This document shows positions 35,217-44,441 of a stretch of DNA of 64,000 nt, one piece after another; position 1 is the first letter of the stretch, and every line of letters starts with the position of its first letter. The position numbers and the translations under genes are program-made. The stretch spans positions 310,001 to 374,000 of the forward strand of contig NZ_CP106881.1 in NCBI RefSeq assembly GCF_023634805.2, given 5' to 3'. The notes under the pieces are model-generated. The model was given only the letters and a program-made list of their open reading frames with translations. It did no database searches and was not told the origin of the DNA. The DNA is from Comamonas endophytica (GTDB lineage: Bacteria; Pseudomonadota; Gammaproteobacteria; Burkholderiales; Burkholderiaceae_C).

Positions 35217-36155
35217 TCAAAGACCGAGGGAACGCTGCCGCCAGAACGCAGCGTCGGGAATCACCCCCTGCCCTGCCCCCGCGTTGTCCGCCATATGCTG
35301 CGCCCGGCTGGTGCCTGGAATCACGCAGGTCACAGCCGGCTGGCTGAGCACGAACTTCAGCAGCACCTGGGCCCAGCTGCCGCATTCGATCTCGCGCGCC
35401 CATGCCGGCAGCGGCCGATCGCGCAGCTGGCGCAGCAGGTCGCCGCCGCCAAAGGGCTGGTTGACCAGCACCGCGATGCCCTTGTCCGCCGCCAGGGGCA
35501 GCAGGCGCTCGGCCGCGCCCTGGTCGTCCAACGCGTAGTTGATCTGCAGGAAATCGAGCGGCTCGCGGCGCATGACCGCTTCGACCTCGCGGAAGGCCGA
35601 CTGCGTGTAATGGGTGATGCCCACATAGCGCACGCGCCCCTCGGATTTCCAGCCCCGGAGCGTCTGCAGGTGCGTCTGCCAGTCGACCAGGTTGTGGACC
35701 TGCATCAGATCGAGCTTCTGCGTGCCCAGCAGCGCCATGGACTCCTGCATCTGGCGGATTCCGGCCTCGCGCCCCGTGGTCCAGACCTTGGTCGCCAGAA
35801 AGGCCTGGCCGCGGCGGCTCGACTTCGAGAGAATCTCTCCCGTGGTGCGCTCCGCCAGGCCGTACATCGGCGAGCTGTCGAGCACCGAGCCGCCGGCATC
35901 GAACAGCGCCTCCACCACCGCCGGCAGCCGTGCATATTCGGCCGTGCCGGGCGCGTGGCCGAAGCCCACCCAGGTGCCACAGCCGACGACCGGCAGCTCT
36001 TCGCCGGTCGAAGGGATCCTGCGCTTGCGCATCCTGCCCGCGCTTGCGGCGCCGGCCGCGCCCTGCAGGCCCGCGCCCAGCGAGGCTGCCAGCGCGGCTC
36101 GCAGGAACTGCGCCCGGTCCATGCCGACGGCGCGTGGTTCGTGATCGAGGCTCAT
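35217..36155 (-). CDS. Exported aldo/keto reductase
   Basis: A 312-residue AKR-superfamily oxidoreductase with catalytic Asp/Tyr in 'VLDSSPMYGLAERTTG' and Lys in 'LATKVWT', and an NADPH-binding C-terminal part ('CVIPGTSRAQHMADNAG'). The N-terminus 'MDRAQFLRAALAASLGAGLQ' looks like a Tat signal, but only one Arg of the twin pair remains. Homologues with true RR signals are exported, so location is uncertain. Its ATG overlaps the stop of the transporter gene upstream. Confidence 0.85.
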   Translation of the reverse strand: MSLDHEPRAVGMDRAQFLRAALAASLGAGLQGAAGAASAGRMRKRRIPSTGEELPVVGCGTWVGFGHAPGTAEYARLPAVVEALFDAGGSVLDSSPMYGLAERTTGEILSKSSRRGQAFLATKVWTTGREAGIRQMQESMALLGTQKLDLMQVHNLVDWQTHLQTLRGWKSEGRVRYVGITHYTQSAFREVEAVMRREPLDFLQINYALDDQGAAERLLPLAADKGIAVLVNQPFGGGDLLRQLRDRPLPAWAREIECGSWAQVLLKFVLSQPAVTCVIPGTSRAQHMADNAGAGQGVIPDAAFWRQRSLGL

Positions 36156-37468
36156 GCTGTCTCCGAAAGGGTTGTCGAGATTTCCACCGCCTGGCGCTGC
36201 TCCTGCCGCCGACCCAGCCAGACGCACAGGCCGCACCATCCCGCGGCGACCGGAATCGCCAGCAGCGCGACGCCGCCCACGCCTACGCCCAGCGCGGACA
36301 GTGCCGACGACAGCCAGCCGCTCACGGCATCGCCGCCGCGGTACACCAGCGTCTCGATGGCATTCTTGGCCTTGTATTTCTCCTCGCGGCGCACGACGGT
36401 GAACAGCACCTCGCGCGCAGGCCGGGCCACGGCGTAGTCCAGCGCCCGCCGCAGCACTTGGACACACGCCAGCACCAGCAAGGTCGGCGCCAGCGCCAGC
36501 GCGCCAAAGGCCGCGACGCTGACCAGGGGCAGCAGCGCCAGGCACAACACCAGCCCGAAGCGCCGCATCAGCCGCCCCGTGACCAGCACCTGCAGCGCCA
36601 GCGCGAGGCAAGAGACGCCCAGGTCCACGGCGGCAAACCAGCGCGTGCGCGATGCGGTGTCGGGCAGCGCATCCGCGACGATGCGCGCCTGCTCGAAGTA
36701 CAGGAAGGTCGACGCCGCGGTATGCAGCAGCAGATACGCGCAGATGCCCAGCAGATAGGGAGAGCGCGCAATCAGCGACAGCCCGGCCCAGACCTGCCCG
36801 CGCAGCGGGCGCGAATGCGCCGGGACCACCGGCCCGGCTTCGTGGTGCGGATAGATCCCGCGAAAGCAGCGCAGCGCCAGCTCCAGCAGCAGCGCCGCCG
36901 CAAGCGCCAGCACCATTGGGTCGAACAGGGTCGAGGCGGCGGCGGCCAGCAGCGGGCCGAGCACCGTGCCGAGCGTGCCGCCGGCCGCAATGAAGCCAAA
37001 CAGACGCCGGCCCTGCGCACTGCTGAAGCAGTCGTCCAGCACGCTCCAGAAGATGCTGACCACAAACAGGTTGAACACGCTGACCCACACGAAGAAGCAG
37101 CGCGCCAGCCAGGCGCTCTCCAGGTGCAGCGCCAGCAGCGCGCCGAAGGCCAGCAGCGTCAACGCAAAGAAACGGTAGACCCAGGGCACGAAGCGGCGCG
37201 GCGAAAACTTCGTCACCAGCCAGCCGAACACCGGCACCAGCGCCAGCATGGCGGCGAAGGTCGCGGTGAACAGCCAGCGCAGCTCCTCGGGCCCGCCCAC
37301 CACGCCCAGCGCGTCGCGCAGCGGCCTGAGCAGGTAATAGCCTGAGAGCAGGCAGCAAAACCAGGCAAAGCCCAGCAGCGTGGCCTGCACTTCATGGGCT
37401 TCGACGGCCACCATGCGGTTCAGGAGCCGGTGCAGGCGCGATGGCAGGGCTTGGTTGAGGCTGGTCAC
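36152..37468 (-). CDS. MFS-like (ATP/ADP-carrier-related) membrane transporter
   Basis: A polytopic protein of about 438 residues with roughly 12 helices. The early motif 'VEAHEVQATLLGFAWFCCLLSGYYLLRPLRDALG' is what I know from bacterial proteins annotated 'NTP/NTP exchange transporter' or MFS; the substrate is not known for free-living species. The GTG start (TSLNQ...) was preferred because an upstream ATG at 37528 lies inside the rimO terminator; an ATG at 37414 is another option. It is translationally coupled to the aldo/keto reductase. Confidence 0.75.
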   Translation of the reverse strand: MTSLNQALPSRLHRLLNRMVAVEAHEVQATLLGFAWFCCLLSGYYLLRPLRDALGVVGGPEELRWLFTATFAAMLALVPVFGWLVTKFSPRRFVPWVYRFFALTLLAFGALLALHLESAWLARCFFVWVSVFNLFVVSIFWSVLDDCFSSAQGRRLFGFIAAGGTLGTVLGPLLAAAASTLFDPMVLALAAALLLELALRCFRGIYPHHEAGPVVPAHSRPLRGQVWAGLSLIARSPYLLGICAYLLLHTAASTFLYFEQARIVADALPDTASRTRWFAAVDLGVSCLALALQVLVTGRLMRRFGLVLCLALLPLVSVAAFGALALAPTLLVLACVQVLRRALDYAVARPAREVLFTVVRREEKYKAKNAIETLVYRGGDAVSGWLSSALSALGVGVGGVALLAIPVAAGWCGLCVWLGRRQEQRQAVEISTTLSETA

Positions 37469-37499
37469 AGCGCGACCATAAACCAAAGTGCCGGCAGCA

Positions 37500-37546
37500 T
37501 GAAAAACACCCCGTGGCCGGAGGTTCATCCGGCTTTCGGGGTGGTT
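37500..37546 (-). terminator. Terminator of rimO
   Basis: On the minus strand CCACCCCGAAAGCCGG...CCGGCCACGGGGTG followed by TTTTTC forms a two-part stem (CACCCCG/CGGGGTG and CCGG pairs). It lies 40 bases after the rimO stop. Confidence 0.75.
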
Positions 37547-37584
37547 CGCAGGCAGGGCCCGTCAAGGCCCGCTGGAGCAGGAAA

Positions 37585-38964
37585 TCAGATCGGCACGCCG
37601 ACCAGATCGTGCCCCTGCGTGCCGACAATGCGCGCGCGCGTGAACTCGCCGGTCTTCATGGTCTTGCTGATCTTCTCCGGCGGCAGCAGATGCACCACGC
37701 CGTCGATCTCGGGCGCGTCGGCATAGCTGCGGCCCACGCCGCCCTTGCGGCCCAGCGCGGGCGCGGAATCGACCAGCACCTGCATGGTCGAGCCGATGCG
37801 CCGGCGCAGGCGCTTGGCCGAGACCTCTTCCGCCACTTCCATGAAGCGCGCGCGGCGCGCCTCGCGCACTTCCAGCGGCAGCATGCCGGGAATGTCGTTG
37901 GCCATGGCGCCTTCGACCGGGCTATAGGCAAAGCAGCCGGCGCGGTCGATCTCGGCAGCGCGGATGAAGTCCAGCAAGTGTTCGAACTCCTCCTCGGTCT
38001 CGCCCGGGAAGCCGGCAATGAAGGTGGAGCGGATGATCAGGTCGGGGCACATCTCGCGCCAGCGCTGGATGCGCTCGAGGTTCTTCTCGCCGCTGGCCGG
38101 GCGCTTCATGCGCTTGAGCACGTCCGGGTGGCTGTGCTGCAGCGGCACGTCGAGGTAGGGCAGCACGCGTCCCGAAGCCATCAGCGGAATGATCTCGTCG
38201 ACGCTGGGGTACGGATAGACATAGTGCAGGCGCACCCAGGCGCCATGCGGCTCGGCCAGCTCGCCCAGGGCCTGCACCAGCTCCAGCATGCGCGTGCGCA
38301 CGGGCTTGCCGTCCCAGAAGCCGGTGCGGTACTTGACATCGACGCCATAGGCCGAGGTGTCCTGGCTGATGACCAGCAGTTCCTTGACCCCGCCCTCGAA
38401 CAGCGCCTTGGCTTCCTTGAGCACGTCGCCGATCGGGCGCGACACCAGGTCGCCGCGCATCGAGGGGATGATGCAGAAGGTGCAGCGGTGGTTGCAGCCC
38501 TCGCTGATCTTCAGATAGGCGTAGTGCTTGGGCGTGAGCTTGAGCCCGGCCTCGCCGAACGCGCCCGGCACCAGGTCGATGAAGGGGTCGTGCGGCTTGG
38601 GCAGGTGGGTGTGCACCGCATCCATGACCTCCTGCGTCGCGTGCGGACCGGTCACGGCCAGCACGCTGGGGTGGATCTGGCGCACCATGTTGCCACCATC
38701 GCTGCCGGACTTCGCGCCCAGGCAGCCGGTCACGATGACCTTGCCGTTCTCGGCCAGCGCCTCGGCAATGGTGTCCAGGCTTTCCTTGACGGCGTCGTCG
38801 ATGAAGCCGCAGGTGTTGACGATCACCAGGTCGGCGCCCTGGAAGGTCTTGGCGGTCTCATAGCCCTCGGCGCTCAGCTGCGTGAGGATCAGTTCGGAAT
38901 CGGTCAGCGCCTTCGGGCACCCGAGGCTGGCGAAGCCGATTTTCGGAGTTTTTGCTTGCTGCAA
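37585..38964 (-). CDS. rimO: Ribosomal protein S12 methylthiotransferase RimO
   Basis: A radical SAM enzyme of about 459 residues that methylthiolates Asp89 of ribosomal protein S12. The N-terminal MTTase domain has '[17 protein letters not shown]' and '[15 protein letters not shown]', the radical SAM cluster is [11 protein letters not shown], and the C-terminal TRAM domain ends '[17 protein letters not shown]'. No ATG or GTG lies near the conserved N-terminus. TTG at 38964 has AGG about nine bases upstream and gives a normal length; TTG at 38973 is the alternative. A hairpin sits in the leader. Confidence 0.93.
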   Translation of the reverse strand: MQQAKTPKIGFASLGCPKALTDSELILTQLSAEGYETAKTFQGADLVIVNTCGFIDDAVKESLDTIAEALAENGKVIVTGCLGAKSGSDGGNMVRQIHPSVLAVTGPHATQEVMDAVHTHLPKPHDPFIDLVPGAFGEAGLKLTPKHYAYLKISEGCNHRCTFCIIPSMRGDLVSRPIGDVLKEAKALFEGGVKELLVISQDTSAYGVDVKYRTGFWDGKPVRTRMLELVQALGELAEPHGAWVRLHYVYPYPSVDEIIPLMASGRVLPYLDVPLQHSHPDVLKRMKRPASGEKNLERIQRWREMCPDLIIRSTFIAGFPGETEEEFEHLLDFIRAAEIDRAGCFAYSPVEGAMANDIPGMLPLEVREARRARFMEVAEEVSAKRLRRRIGSTMQVLVDSAPALGRKGGVGRSYADAPEIDGVVHLLPPEKISKTMKTGEFTRARIVGTQGHDLVGVPI

Positions 38965-39430
38965 TTTATTCAACCTGTTGGTGGGCAAGCAGATTGATCG
39001 GGGGCAATCTGCGCATGCTTGTGGAATGGCCCGGGCGGTGGAAGCGCGCGGCCTGAGGCGGCAAGCCAGCGGCACGCGGCCATTCAAGACAATGGCGCCA
39101 TGAAGCCCGGCTGGCGCGAGGCAGAAGGCATGAAGGCGCGGTGGCGCGCATTCTAACTTGTGGCGGCACACCCGGCGGCATGCCGGGCCATTGCCCCTCG
39201 CACCCCTGCATCGAGGCGCCCCTGCCCTGGCCGCTCCCCGGGAAAACCTGGGGCAAATGGCCTTCCCACCCGCCTGGACGGGCGTATACAGTGCACAGGT
39301 ACAACAAATCAGGGTAAAAAAGCACCCAGGCTACTAGGAAAGCACAATTTTTCCCATTAGCATCTGTTGAACCGATAAGAAGCGCACGCTTGGCATTGGT
39401 CAAGAATTCTCACCAACTAGGAAAAGCAAC
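38965..39430. other. Intergenic region between rimO and the SWIB gene
   Basis: 466 bases without a supported gene. On the rimO side it holds an exact 8-bp hairpin GCAGATTG/CAATCTGC (38989-39012) and a -10-like TAGAAT (minus strand, 39150-39155). On the SWIB side, 39300-39430 is clearly AT-richer and probably contains the SWIB promoter and leader; 'ACTAGGAAAAGCAAC' precedes the SWIB ATG. I see no RNA gene here. Confidence 0.5.
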
Positions 39431-39733
39431 ATGGCAACTGCAAAGAAGGCACCGGCCGCAGCTTCTGCGACACCCGCTAAGAAACGCACCCCCAACGCCG
39501 CCTTCATGAAACCGCTGACACCGAGCCCGGCCCTGGCCGCGGTGGTGGGTTCGGCTCCGCTGCCACGCACGGAAGTCATCAGCAAGCTGTGGGTCTACAT
39601 CAAGGCCAACAAGCTGCAGGATGAGTCCAACAAGCGCATGATCAACGCCGACGCCAAGCTGAAGGAAGTCTTCGGCAAGCCCCAGGTCTCGATGTTCGAG
39701 ATGGCCGGCCTGATCGGCAAGCACGTGAAGTAA
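39431..39733 (+). CDS. SWIB/MDM2-domain protein
   Basis: A 100-residue protein: residues 1-28 are an Ala/Lys/Pro-rich basic tail ('ATAKKAPAAASATPAKK'), resembling H1-like bacterial tails, and residues 30-100 are a SWIB domain ('FMKPLTPSPALAAVVG', 'SKLWVYIKANKLQDESNKRMINADAKLKEVFG', 'MFEMAGLIGKHVK'). SWIB is a chromatin-remodelling fold in eukaryotes. Bacterial stand-alone copies occur in Chlamydiae, Bacteroidetes and Burkholderiales and have no established role; nucleoid association is inference. It is followed by a strong terminator and is monocistronic. Confidence 0.92.
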   Translation: MATAKKAPAAASATPAKKRTPNAAFMKPLTPSPALAAVVGSAPLPRTEVISKLWVYIKANKLQDESNKRMINADAKLKEVFGKPQVSMFEMAGLIGKHVK

Positions 39734-39751
39734 TTCTTCGCGCACCACGAG

Positions 39752-39778
39752 AAGCCGGCAGATGCCGGCTTTTTTTGT
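39752..39778 (+). terminator. Terminator of the SWIB gene
   Basis: AAGCCGGCA-ga-TGCCGGCTTTTTTTG: a 9-bp stem with T-run starting 19 bases after the stop. Confidence 0.9.
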
Positions 39779-39826
39779 CTGCCGGCGATTGAATTTCTCG
39801 AAAGCGTTGCTTAAAACCTACGTGGC

Positions 39827-39845
39827 AATGCGAATTAATCCTATT
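39827..39845. promoter_or_regulatory. Possible Fur box upstream of the siderophore receptor
   Basis: AATGCGAATTAATCCTATT matches about 12 of 19 positions of the Fur consensus AATGATAATGATTATCATT. It lies in an AT-rich patch about 120 bases before the receptor start. The match is weak and is supported mainly by gene context. Confidence 0.35.
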
Positions 39846-39961
39846 CATATTTATGATCCGCTCCGGCCGGCAGGAGTCGAAACGGATCATCCGCCATGCT
39901 CTCCGGTCCAAAAATCAAGTGGCTCTCCCAGAGGGCCCAATACCATTCCCGGAGCATTATT

Positions 39962-42214
39962 TTGAAGACCACAGCGCCCATGGCGGCTGCCGAATCCGGC
40001 ACCGCCGCCCCTTCCACGTCGACCTCCGACAAAACCCTGCTGCCCCTGGGAGCGATGCTGCTTGCCGCCTCCGTCGGCAGCTGGGCCCAGTCGCCCGCCG
40101 CGCCCGAAGCCACGATGGGCACGGTGACCGTGCGCGAAGCCGCCGAGGTGCAGGGCAAGGACACGCTGCTCATCAAGCAGACCACGGTCGGCAAGGGCAA
40201 GCAGGACATCAAGGACATCCCGCAGTCGGTCACGGTGTTCACCGAGCGCCTGCTTGCCGACCGCAACCAGGACGACTTCCGCGAAGTGCTGCGCACCACC
40301 GCGGGCGTCACCTTCCAGGCCGGCGAGACCGGCGAGGAAGATGTCCGCCTGCGCGGCTTTTCGCTCGGCCAGGCCGGCGATATTTACGTCGACGGCATGA
40401 AGGACGCGCCGCTCTACGAGCGCGATACCTTCAACAACGACCGCATCGAAGTGCTCAAGGGCTCGGCATCGATGCTGTTCGGCAAGGGCTCGACGGGCGG
40501 CGTGGTCAACCAAGTCAACAAGGCGCCGCTGCTGATCGACCAGCACGAAGCCTCCTACACGCTGGGGAACGGCAAATACCACCGCGCGCAGGGCGACTTC
40601 AACTTCAAGACCGGCGAGAACGCGGCGCTGCGCGTCAACGCCATGATCCACGACTCGGACAACTACGGCGCCAAGCAGGACAAGCGCGGCATTGCGCCGA
40701 CCTTTTCCTGGGGCATCGGCACGCGCGATGAATTCTCTGTGGGCCTGTACTACCTCGACATCAAGGGACGCCCGAACTATAACTCGCCCTGGATCATCAG
40801 TAACGGCAGGATCGTGCCCACATTGCCGGCGAAGAACTACTACGGACTCAGCAGCGACCACCTCGACACTTCGTCGAAATACCTGACGCTGGGCCATATC
40901 CACCGCTTCGACGATGGCGGCGAGCTGCAGACGCGCCTGCGCCACGGCAAGTACGAGCGCGACCTGCTGGCCAGCGTGATCGGCTTCTCGGGTACCCGTC
41001 CCACCTCGCTGGACCAGATCACCGACGCCACCCGGCTCACGCGCACCTCCAAGGGCCGCATCGGCGAAAGCACGATGACGCAGCTCCAAAGCGACTACAC
41101 CAATGAATTCAACTGGGGCGGCAACAAGCACCAGATCATTGCCGGCCTCGACTACTACCACGACGATGCGAACCGCAATTCGAACTATGCCAACGCAGCG
41201 GGCAACTCGGGCGCCAACCCGGCCCTACTGACCTCGGTCGGCACGCCCGACAACGGCGCCTGGGCGCCGGACAACCGCGCGCCCGTGGCGTTCAACACCT
41301 TCAAGGCGCAGAACATCGGCCTGTACCTGCAGGACACGATGTCGCTGACCTCGACCGTCAAGCTCGTCGGCGGCCTGCGCTACGACCAGTTCAAGGCCAG
41401 CTACCGCAATGCCACAGGTGCATTGAGCGACTCGACTTCGGAAGGCCTGTGGAGCCCGCGCGTCGGCGTGATCTTCCAGCCCGATGAGCTCAGTTCGTAC
41501 TACGTGTCGTTCGGCACCTCGTACAACACTTCGGGCGACACCTACCAGTTCGGCGGCATCAATGCGGCCAGCGCGACCTCGGGCGGCACCGCATCGCTGG
41601 CAAACACCGCGCCGGAGAAGAGCCGCAATCTGGAAATCGGCGGCAAGTGGGAGCTGTTCGAGCGCCGCGCGCTGCTGGGCGTGGCCGCGTTCTACAGCGA
41701 GAAGTTCAACGAGCGCAACACCGACCCGGACGACGTCACTAACTATGTGCTGTCCGGCAAGCGCCACGCTGCAGGCATGGAATTCAACCTCGCGGGCCAC
41801 ATCACGCCGCAGTGGGACATCTTCTTCAACCACACCTGGATCCCCGAGGCGAAGATCGACCGGAGCAGCGTTGCATTCACCATTGGCGGCGCGCAGATCC
41901 AGGGCGACCGCCCTGCCCTGAGCCCCAAGCACAGCGGCAGCATCTGGTCTACCTATGCCGTGACTCCCAAGCTGCGCCTGGGCGCGGGCCTGACCTACCG
42001 CGACAAGCAAAGCCCCGAAGGTTCGCGCGCGCTGATGTCCAGCGGCTTTGCCACTATCGATGCGATGGCTGAGTACACTTTCGACCAGAAGACCTCGCTC
42101 AAGCTGAACGTCACCAACGTCAGCGACAAGCTGTATGCCGATTCGCTGTACCGCGGCTTCTACACCGCGGGCGCTGCGCGCGCCGTGCAGCTGACCGTCA
42201 AGACCCGCTTCTGA
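39962..42214 (+). CDS. fiu: TonB-dependent catecholate siderophore receptor (Fiu-like)
   Basis: An outer-membrane receptor of about 750 residues. The preferred start is TTG at 39962 (MKTTAPMAAAESG) with GGAG seven bases upstream; ATG at 39896 has no ribosome site. The signal segment 'LLPLGAMLLAASVGSWAQ' is followed by the TonB box region 'MGTVTVREA', a plug domain ('DIKDIPQSVTVFTERLL', 'RGFSLGQAGDIYVDGMKD', 'GSASMLFGKGSTGGVVN') and a 22-strand barrel ending 'AARAVQLTVKTRF' with terminal Phe. The next gene encodes a PKHD hydroxylase, a typical Fiu partner. The precise siderophore is not certain. Confidence 0.9.
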   Translation: MKTTAPMAAAESGTAAPSTSTSDKTLLPLGAMLLAASVGSWAQSPAAPEATMGTVTVREAAEVQGKDTLLIKQTTVGKGKQDIKDIPQSVTVFTERLLADRNQDDFREVLRTTAGVTFQAGETGEEDVRLRGFSLGQAGDIYVDGMKDAPLYERDTFNNDRIEVLKGSASMLFGKGSTGGVVNQVNKAPLLIDQHEASYTLGNGKYHRAQGDFNFKTGENAALRVNAMIHDSDNYGAKQDKRGIAPTFSWGIGTRDEFSVGLYYLDIKGRPNYNSPWIISNGRIVPTLPAKNYYGLSSDHLDTSSKYLTLGHIHRFDDGGELQTRLRHGKYERDLLASVIGFSGTRPTSLDQITDATRLTRTSKGRIGESTMTQLQSDYTNEFNWGGNKHQIIAGLDYYHDDANRNSNYANAAGNSGANPALLTSVGTPDNGAWAPDNRAPVAFNTFKAQNIGLYLQDTMSLTSTVKLVGGLRYDQFKASYRNATGALSDSTSEGLWSPRVGVIFQPDELSSYYVSFGTSYNTSGDTYQFGGINAASATSGGTASLANTAPEKSRNLEIGGKWELFERRALLGVAAFYSEKFNERNTDPDDVTNYVLSGKRHAAGMEFNLAGHITPQWDIFFNHTWIPEAKIDRSSVAFTIGGAQIQGDRPALSPKHSGSIWSTYAVTPKLRLGAGLTYRDKQSPEGSRALMSSGFATIDAMAEYTFDQKTSLKLNVTNVSDKLYADSLYRGFYTAGAARAVQLTVKTRF

Positions 42215-42232
42215 TCCTGCCCTCTGCCCGCC

Positions 42233-42922
42233 ATGCTCCTGCACCTGAAACAGGTTTTCACTCCGGACGAAGTCCAGGCCGCGCGCCAGTTGCTCGCAGA
42301 CGGCGCGCCCTGGGTGGATGGCAGGGCCAGCGCGGGCGGGCAGGCCCAGGCCTTCAAGCACAACCAGCAACTGGCGCAGGGCAGCGATGCCTCGCAGCAG
42401 TTGCAGGCCCAGGTTCGGGCCGCGCTGAGTCGGGATCCGCTGTTTTTCTCGGCGGCCCTGCCCAAGCGCATCTTCAATCCGCTATTCAACCGCTACAGCG
42501 GCGGCACCAATTTCTACGGTGCGCACATCGACGGCGCCGTGCTGCATTCGCACAATCCGGCGCAGTGGGTGCGCAGCGACATCTCCTGCACGCTGTTCCT
42601 GAGCGCGCCCGAGGAATACGACGGCGGCGAGTTGCTGATCCAGGAGCCGCTGGGCGAGCGCCGCATCAAGCTGCCAGCCGGCGACATGATCCTCTACCCC
42701 GGCAGCACCGTGCACCAGGTCGCGCCCGTGACGCGCGGCGCGCGCATCGCGAGCTTCTTCTGGGTCGAGAGTATGGTGCGCAGCACCGAGCAGCGGCAGA
42801 TGCTGTTCGACATGGACATGGCGCTGCTCAAACTGCGCGCCGAAGTCGGCGACAAGCACCCCAGCATGGTGCAGCTCACCGGCACCTACCACAACCTGCT
42901 GCGGCTCTGGGCCGACGTCTGA
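42233..42922 (+). CDS. Fe(II)/2-oxoglutarate-dependent PKHD-type hydroxylase
   Basis: A 229-residue double-stranded beta-helix dioxygenase of the PiuC/YbiX family. Iron ligands are His and Asp in 'FYGAHIDGAVLH' and the distal His in 'STVHQVAPVTRGARIASFFW', where the Arg should bind 2-oxoglutarate. These enzymes are encoded next to Fiu/PiuA siderophore receptors and are induced by iron limitation; their substrate is not established. It is 18 bases downstream of the receptor and probably in its operon. Confidence 0.92.
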   Translation: MLLHLKQVFTPDEVQAARQLLADGAPWVDGRASAGGQAQAFKHNQQLAQGSDASQQLQAQVRAALSRDPLFFSAALPKRIFNPLFNRYSGGTNFYGAHIDGAVLHSHNPAQWVRSDISCTLFLSAPEEYDGGELLIQEPLGERRIKLPAGDMILYPGSTVHQVAPVTRGARIASFFWVESMVRSTEQRQMLFDMDMALLKLRAEVGDKHPSMVQLTGTYHNLLRLWADV

Positions 42923-42935
42923 GCCCGGCCCCGCG

Positions 42936-44051
42936 ATGGCATCTCCCCTCCCCGCCCTGCAGACGGTGGCGCCCGAAATCGTCAGCCTTGGCGACCACGA
43001 GCGGCGCGCCGCCGAAGTGCTTGACGCCAAGGCCTGGGCCTATTTCAGCGGCGGCGCCGCCGACGAGCGCTGCCTGCAGGCCAACCACAACGCCTGGGAC
43101 GCCTTGGCGCTGTGGCCGCGCGTGCTGCGCCCGTTGGCCGAGGGGCATACCCGGACCCAGTTGCTGGGCCAGGAATATGCGCACCCTCTGCTGGTCGCGC
43201 CCATGGCTTTTCAGCGCCTGGCCCATGCCGATGGCGAGCTGGCGAGCGCTTATGCGGCAGCGGCTCTGGGCGCAGGGTTCACGCTGAGCACCCAGGCCAG
43301 CCTGCCCCTGGAGCTGCCGGCACGCGCCGTGCTCGGCACCGCCGGACGCGGGCCGCTGTGGTTCCAGCTCTACCTGCAGCATGACCGGGGTTTCACGCGC
43401 GAGCTGCTGCAGCGCGTGGAGAGCGCCGGCTACGAAGCCCTGGTGCTGACCGTGGATGCGCCCGTCTCGGGCGTGCGCGACCGCGAGCGCCGCGCGGGCT
43501 TTCGTCTGCCCGCGGGTATTTCCGCGGTCAACCTCCAGGGACTGGCAAGCGCCCCCCTCCCCACCGATGGCGCGCTGTGCGCCGGGCTGCTGCGCCATGC
43601 GCCGACCTGGGACGATCTTGCCTGGCTGCAGGGCGAGACGCGGCTGCCGGTGCTGCTCAAGGGCATCATGCACCCCAAGGATGCGCTGCAGGCCGCATGC
43701 CTGCAAGCCGCCGGCATCATCGTCTCCAACCATGGGGGCCGCACCCTGGACAGCGCGCCGCCCACGGCCGTGGCGCTGGCGCGGGTGGCCAAGGCGTTGA
43801 GGTCCGCGGGCCATACGCTGCCAGTGCTGGTCGACGGCGGCATTCGCCGCGGCACCGATGTGCTCAAGGCCATGGCTCTGGGCGCCAGCGCGGTGATGGT
43901 CGGCCGTCCCATCGTCTGGGGACTGGCCAATGCCGGAGCCGCAGGTGTTGCGCATGTGCTGCGGCTTTTGCGTGACGAATTGGAAGTCGCCATGGCGCTG
44001 ACGGGCTGCGCCACCCTGGCCGACGCCACGCCCGAGCTGCTCGACACTTGA
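42936..44051 (+). CDS. FMN-dependent alpha-hydroxy-acid oxidizing protein
   Basis: A 371-residue TIM-barrel flavoenzyme of the lactate/glycolate oxidase family. It shows 'AWAYFSGGAADE', 'LLVAPMAFQRLAHADGE', 'VLTVDAPVSGVRDRERRAGF', the Lys in 'LLKGIMHPKDAL', the active His-Gly-Gly-Arg in 'GIIVSNHGGRTLDS', and the phosphate-binding 'VLVDGGIRRGTDVLKAMALGA'. It oxidises a 2-hydroxy acid with oxygen or a quinone. It lies 13 bases after the hydroxylase; a role in iron metabolism is suggested only by location. Confidence 0.9.
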   Translation: MASPLPALQTVAPEIVSLGDHERRAAEVLDAKAWAYFSGGAADERCLQANHNAWDALALWPRVLRPLAEGHTRTQLLGQEYAHPLLVAPMAFQRLAHADGELASAYAAAALGAGFTLSTQASLPLELPARAVLGTAGRGPLWFQLYLQHDRGFTRELLQRVESAGYEALVLTVDAPVSGVRDRERRAGFRLPAGISAVNLQGLASAPLPTDGALCAGLLRHAPTWDDLAWLQGETRLPVLLKGIMHPKDALQAACLQAAGIIVSNHGGRTLDSAPPTAVALARVAKALRSAGHTLPVLVDGGIRRGTDVLKAMALGASAVMVGRPIVWGLANAGAAGVAHVLRLLRDELEVAMALTGCATLADATPELLDT

Positions 44052-44107
44052 TGATCGAGGGCGCTCGCTAAAGCCCTTGAAACCTTCAGGCTGAATTCAG
44101 GATTGCG

Positions 44108-44126
44108 AATGCGATGAGTTCTCATT
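44108..44126. promoter_or_regulatory. Possible Fur box upstream of bfd
   Basis: AATGCGATGAGTTCTCATT, with AATG/CATT ends and about 12 of 19 matches to the Fur consensus, lies about 50 bases before the bfd ATG in an AT-rich stretch that continues 'TATAATCATC'. Confidence 0.45.
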
Positions 44127-44174
44127 TATAATCATCGCCATCCCTTCTCTAGCCAGCCACCACTGCCTGTTGCC

Positions 44175-44441
44175 ATGATCGTCTGTGTTTGCCGCCGGGT
44201 TTCTGACCGCGAAATCGCACGCCACGCGCATGCGGGCATGAGTTTTGACGAAATCCAGTTCGAACTCGGCGTTGCCACCCAATGCGGGCGCTGCGAGAGC
44301 TGCGCGCGCGACGTGGTCGCGCAGTGCAGTGCCTCGGGAGCCGTGGCGTTGATACAGAATGCCACCCAGCCGATCCAGCTTGCCAACAATATCTTGGAAA
44401 GCAAAGCATGGCCCTCTTCTGCGTTCTGCTCGGCAGCCTGA
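44175..44441 (+). CDS. bfd: Bacterioferritin-associated ferredoxin
   Basis: An 88-residue BFD-like [2Fe-2S] protein with the four cysteines in order: 'IVCVCRRVSD' (Cys4, Cys6) and 'TQCGRCESC' (CxxC near residues 37-40). Bfd reduces and releases iron stored in bacterioferritin under iron starvation. The iron-uptake genes and Fur-like site around it support this. The last about 15 residues (from 'SKAWPSS') are unlike Bfd and overlap a second small reading frame. Confidence 0.92.
   Translation: MIVCVCRRVSDREIARHAHAGMSFDEIQFELGVATQCGRCESCARDVVAQCSASGAVALIQNATQPIQLANNILESKAWPSSAFCSAA

Noticed and set aside
36152..37528. ATG at 37528 as the transporter start
   Set aside because: It lies inside the rimO terminator hairpin, so the GTG at 37468 is more likely.
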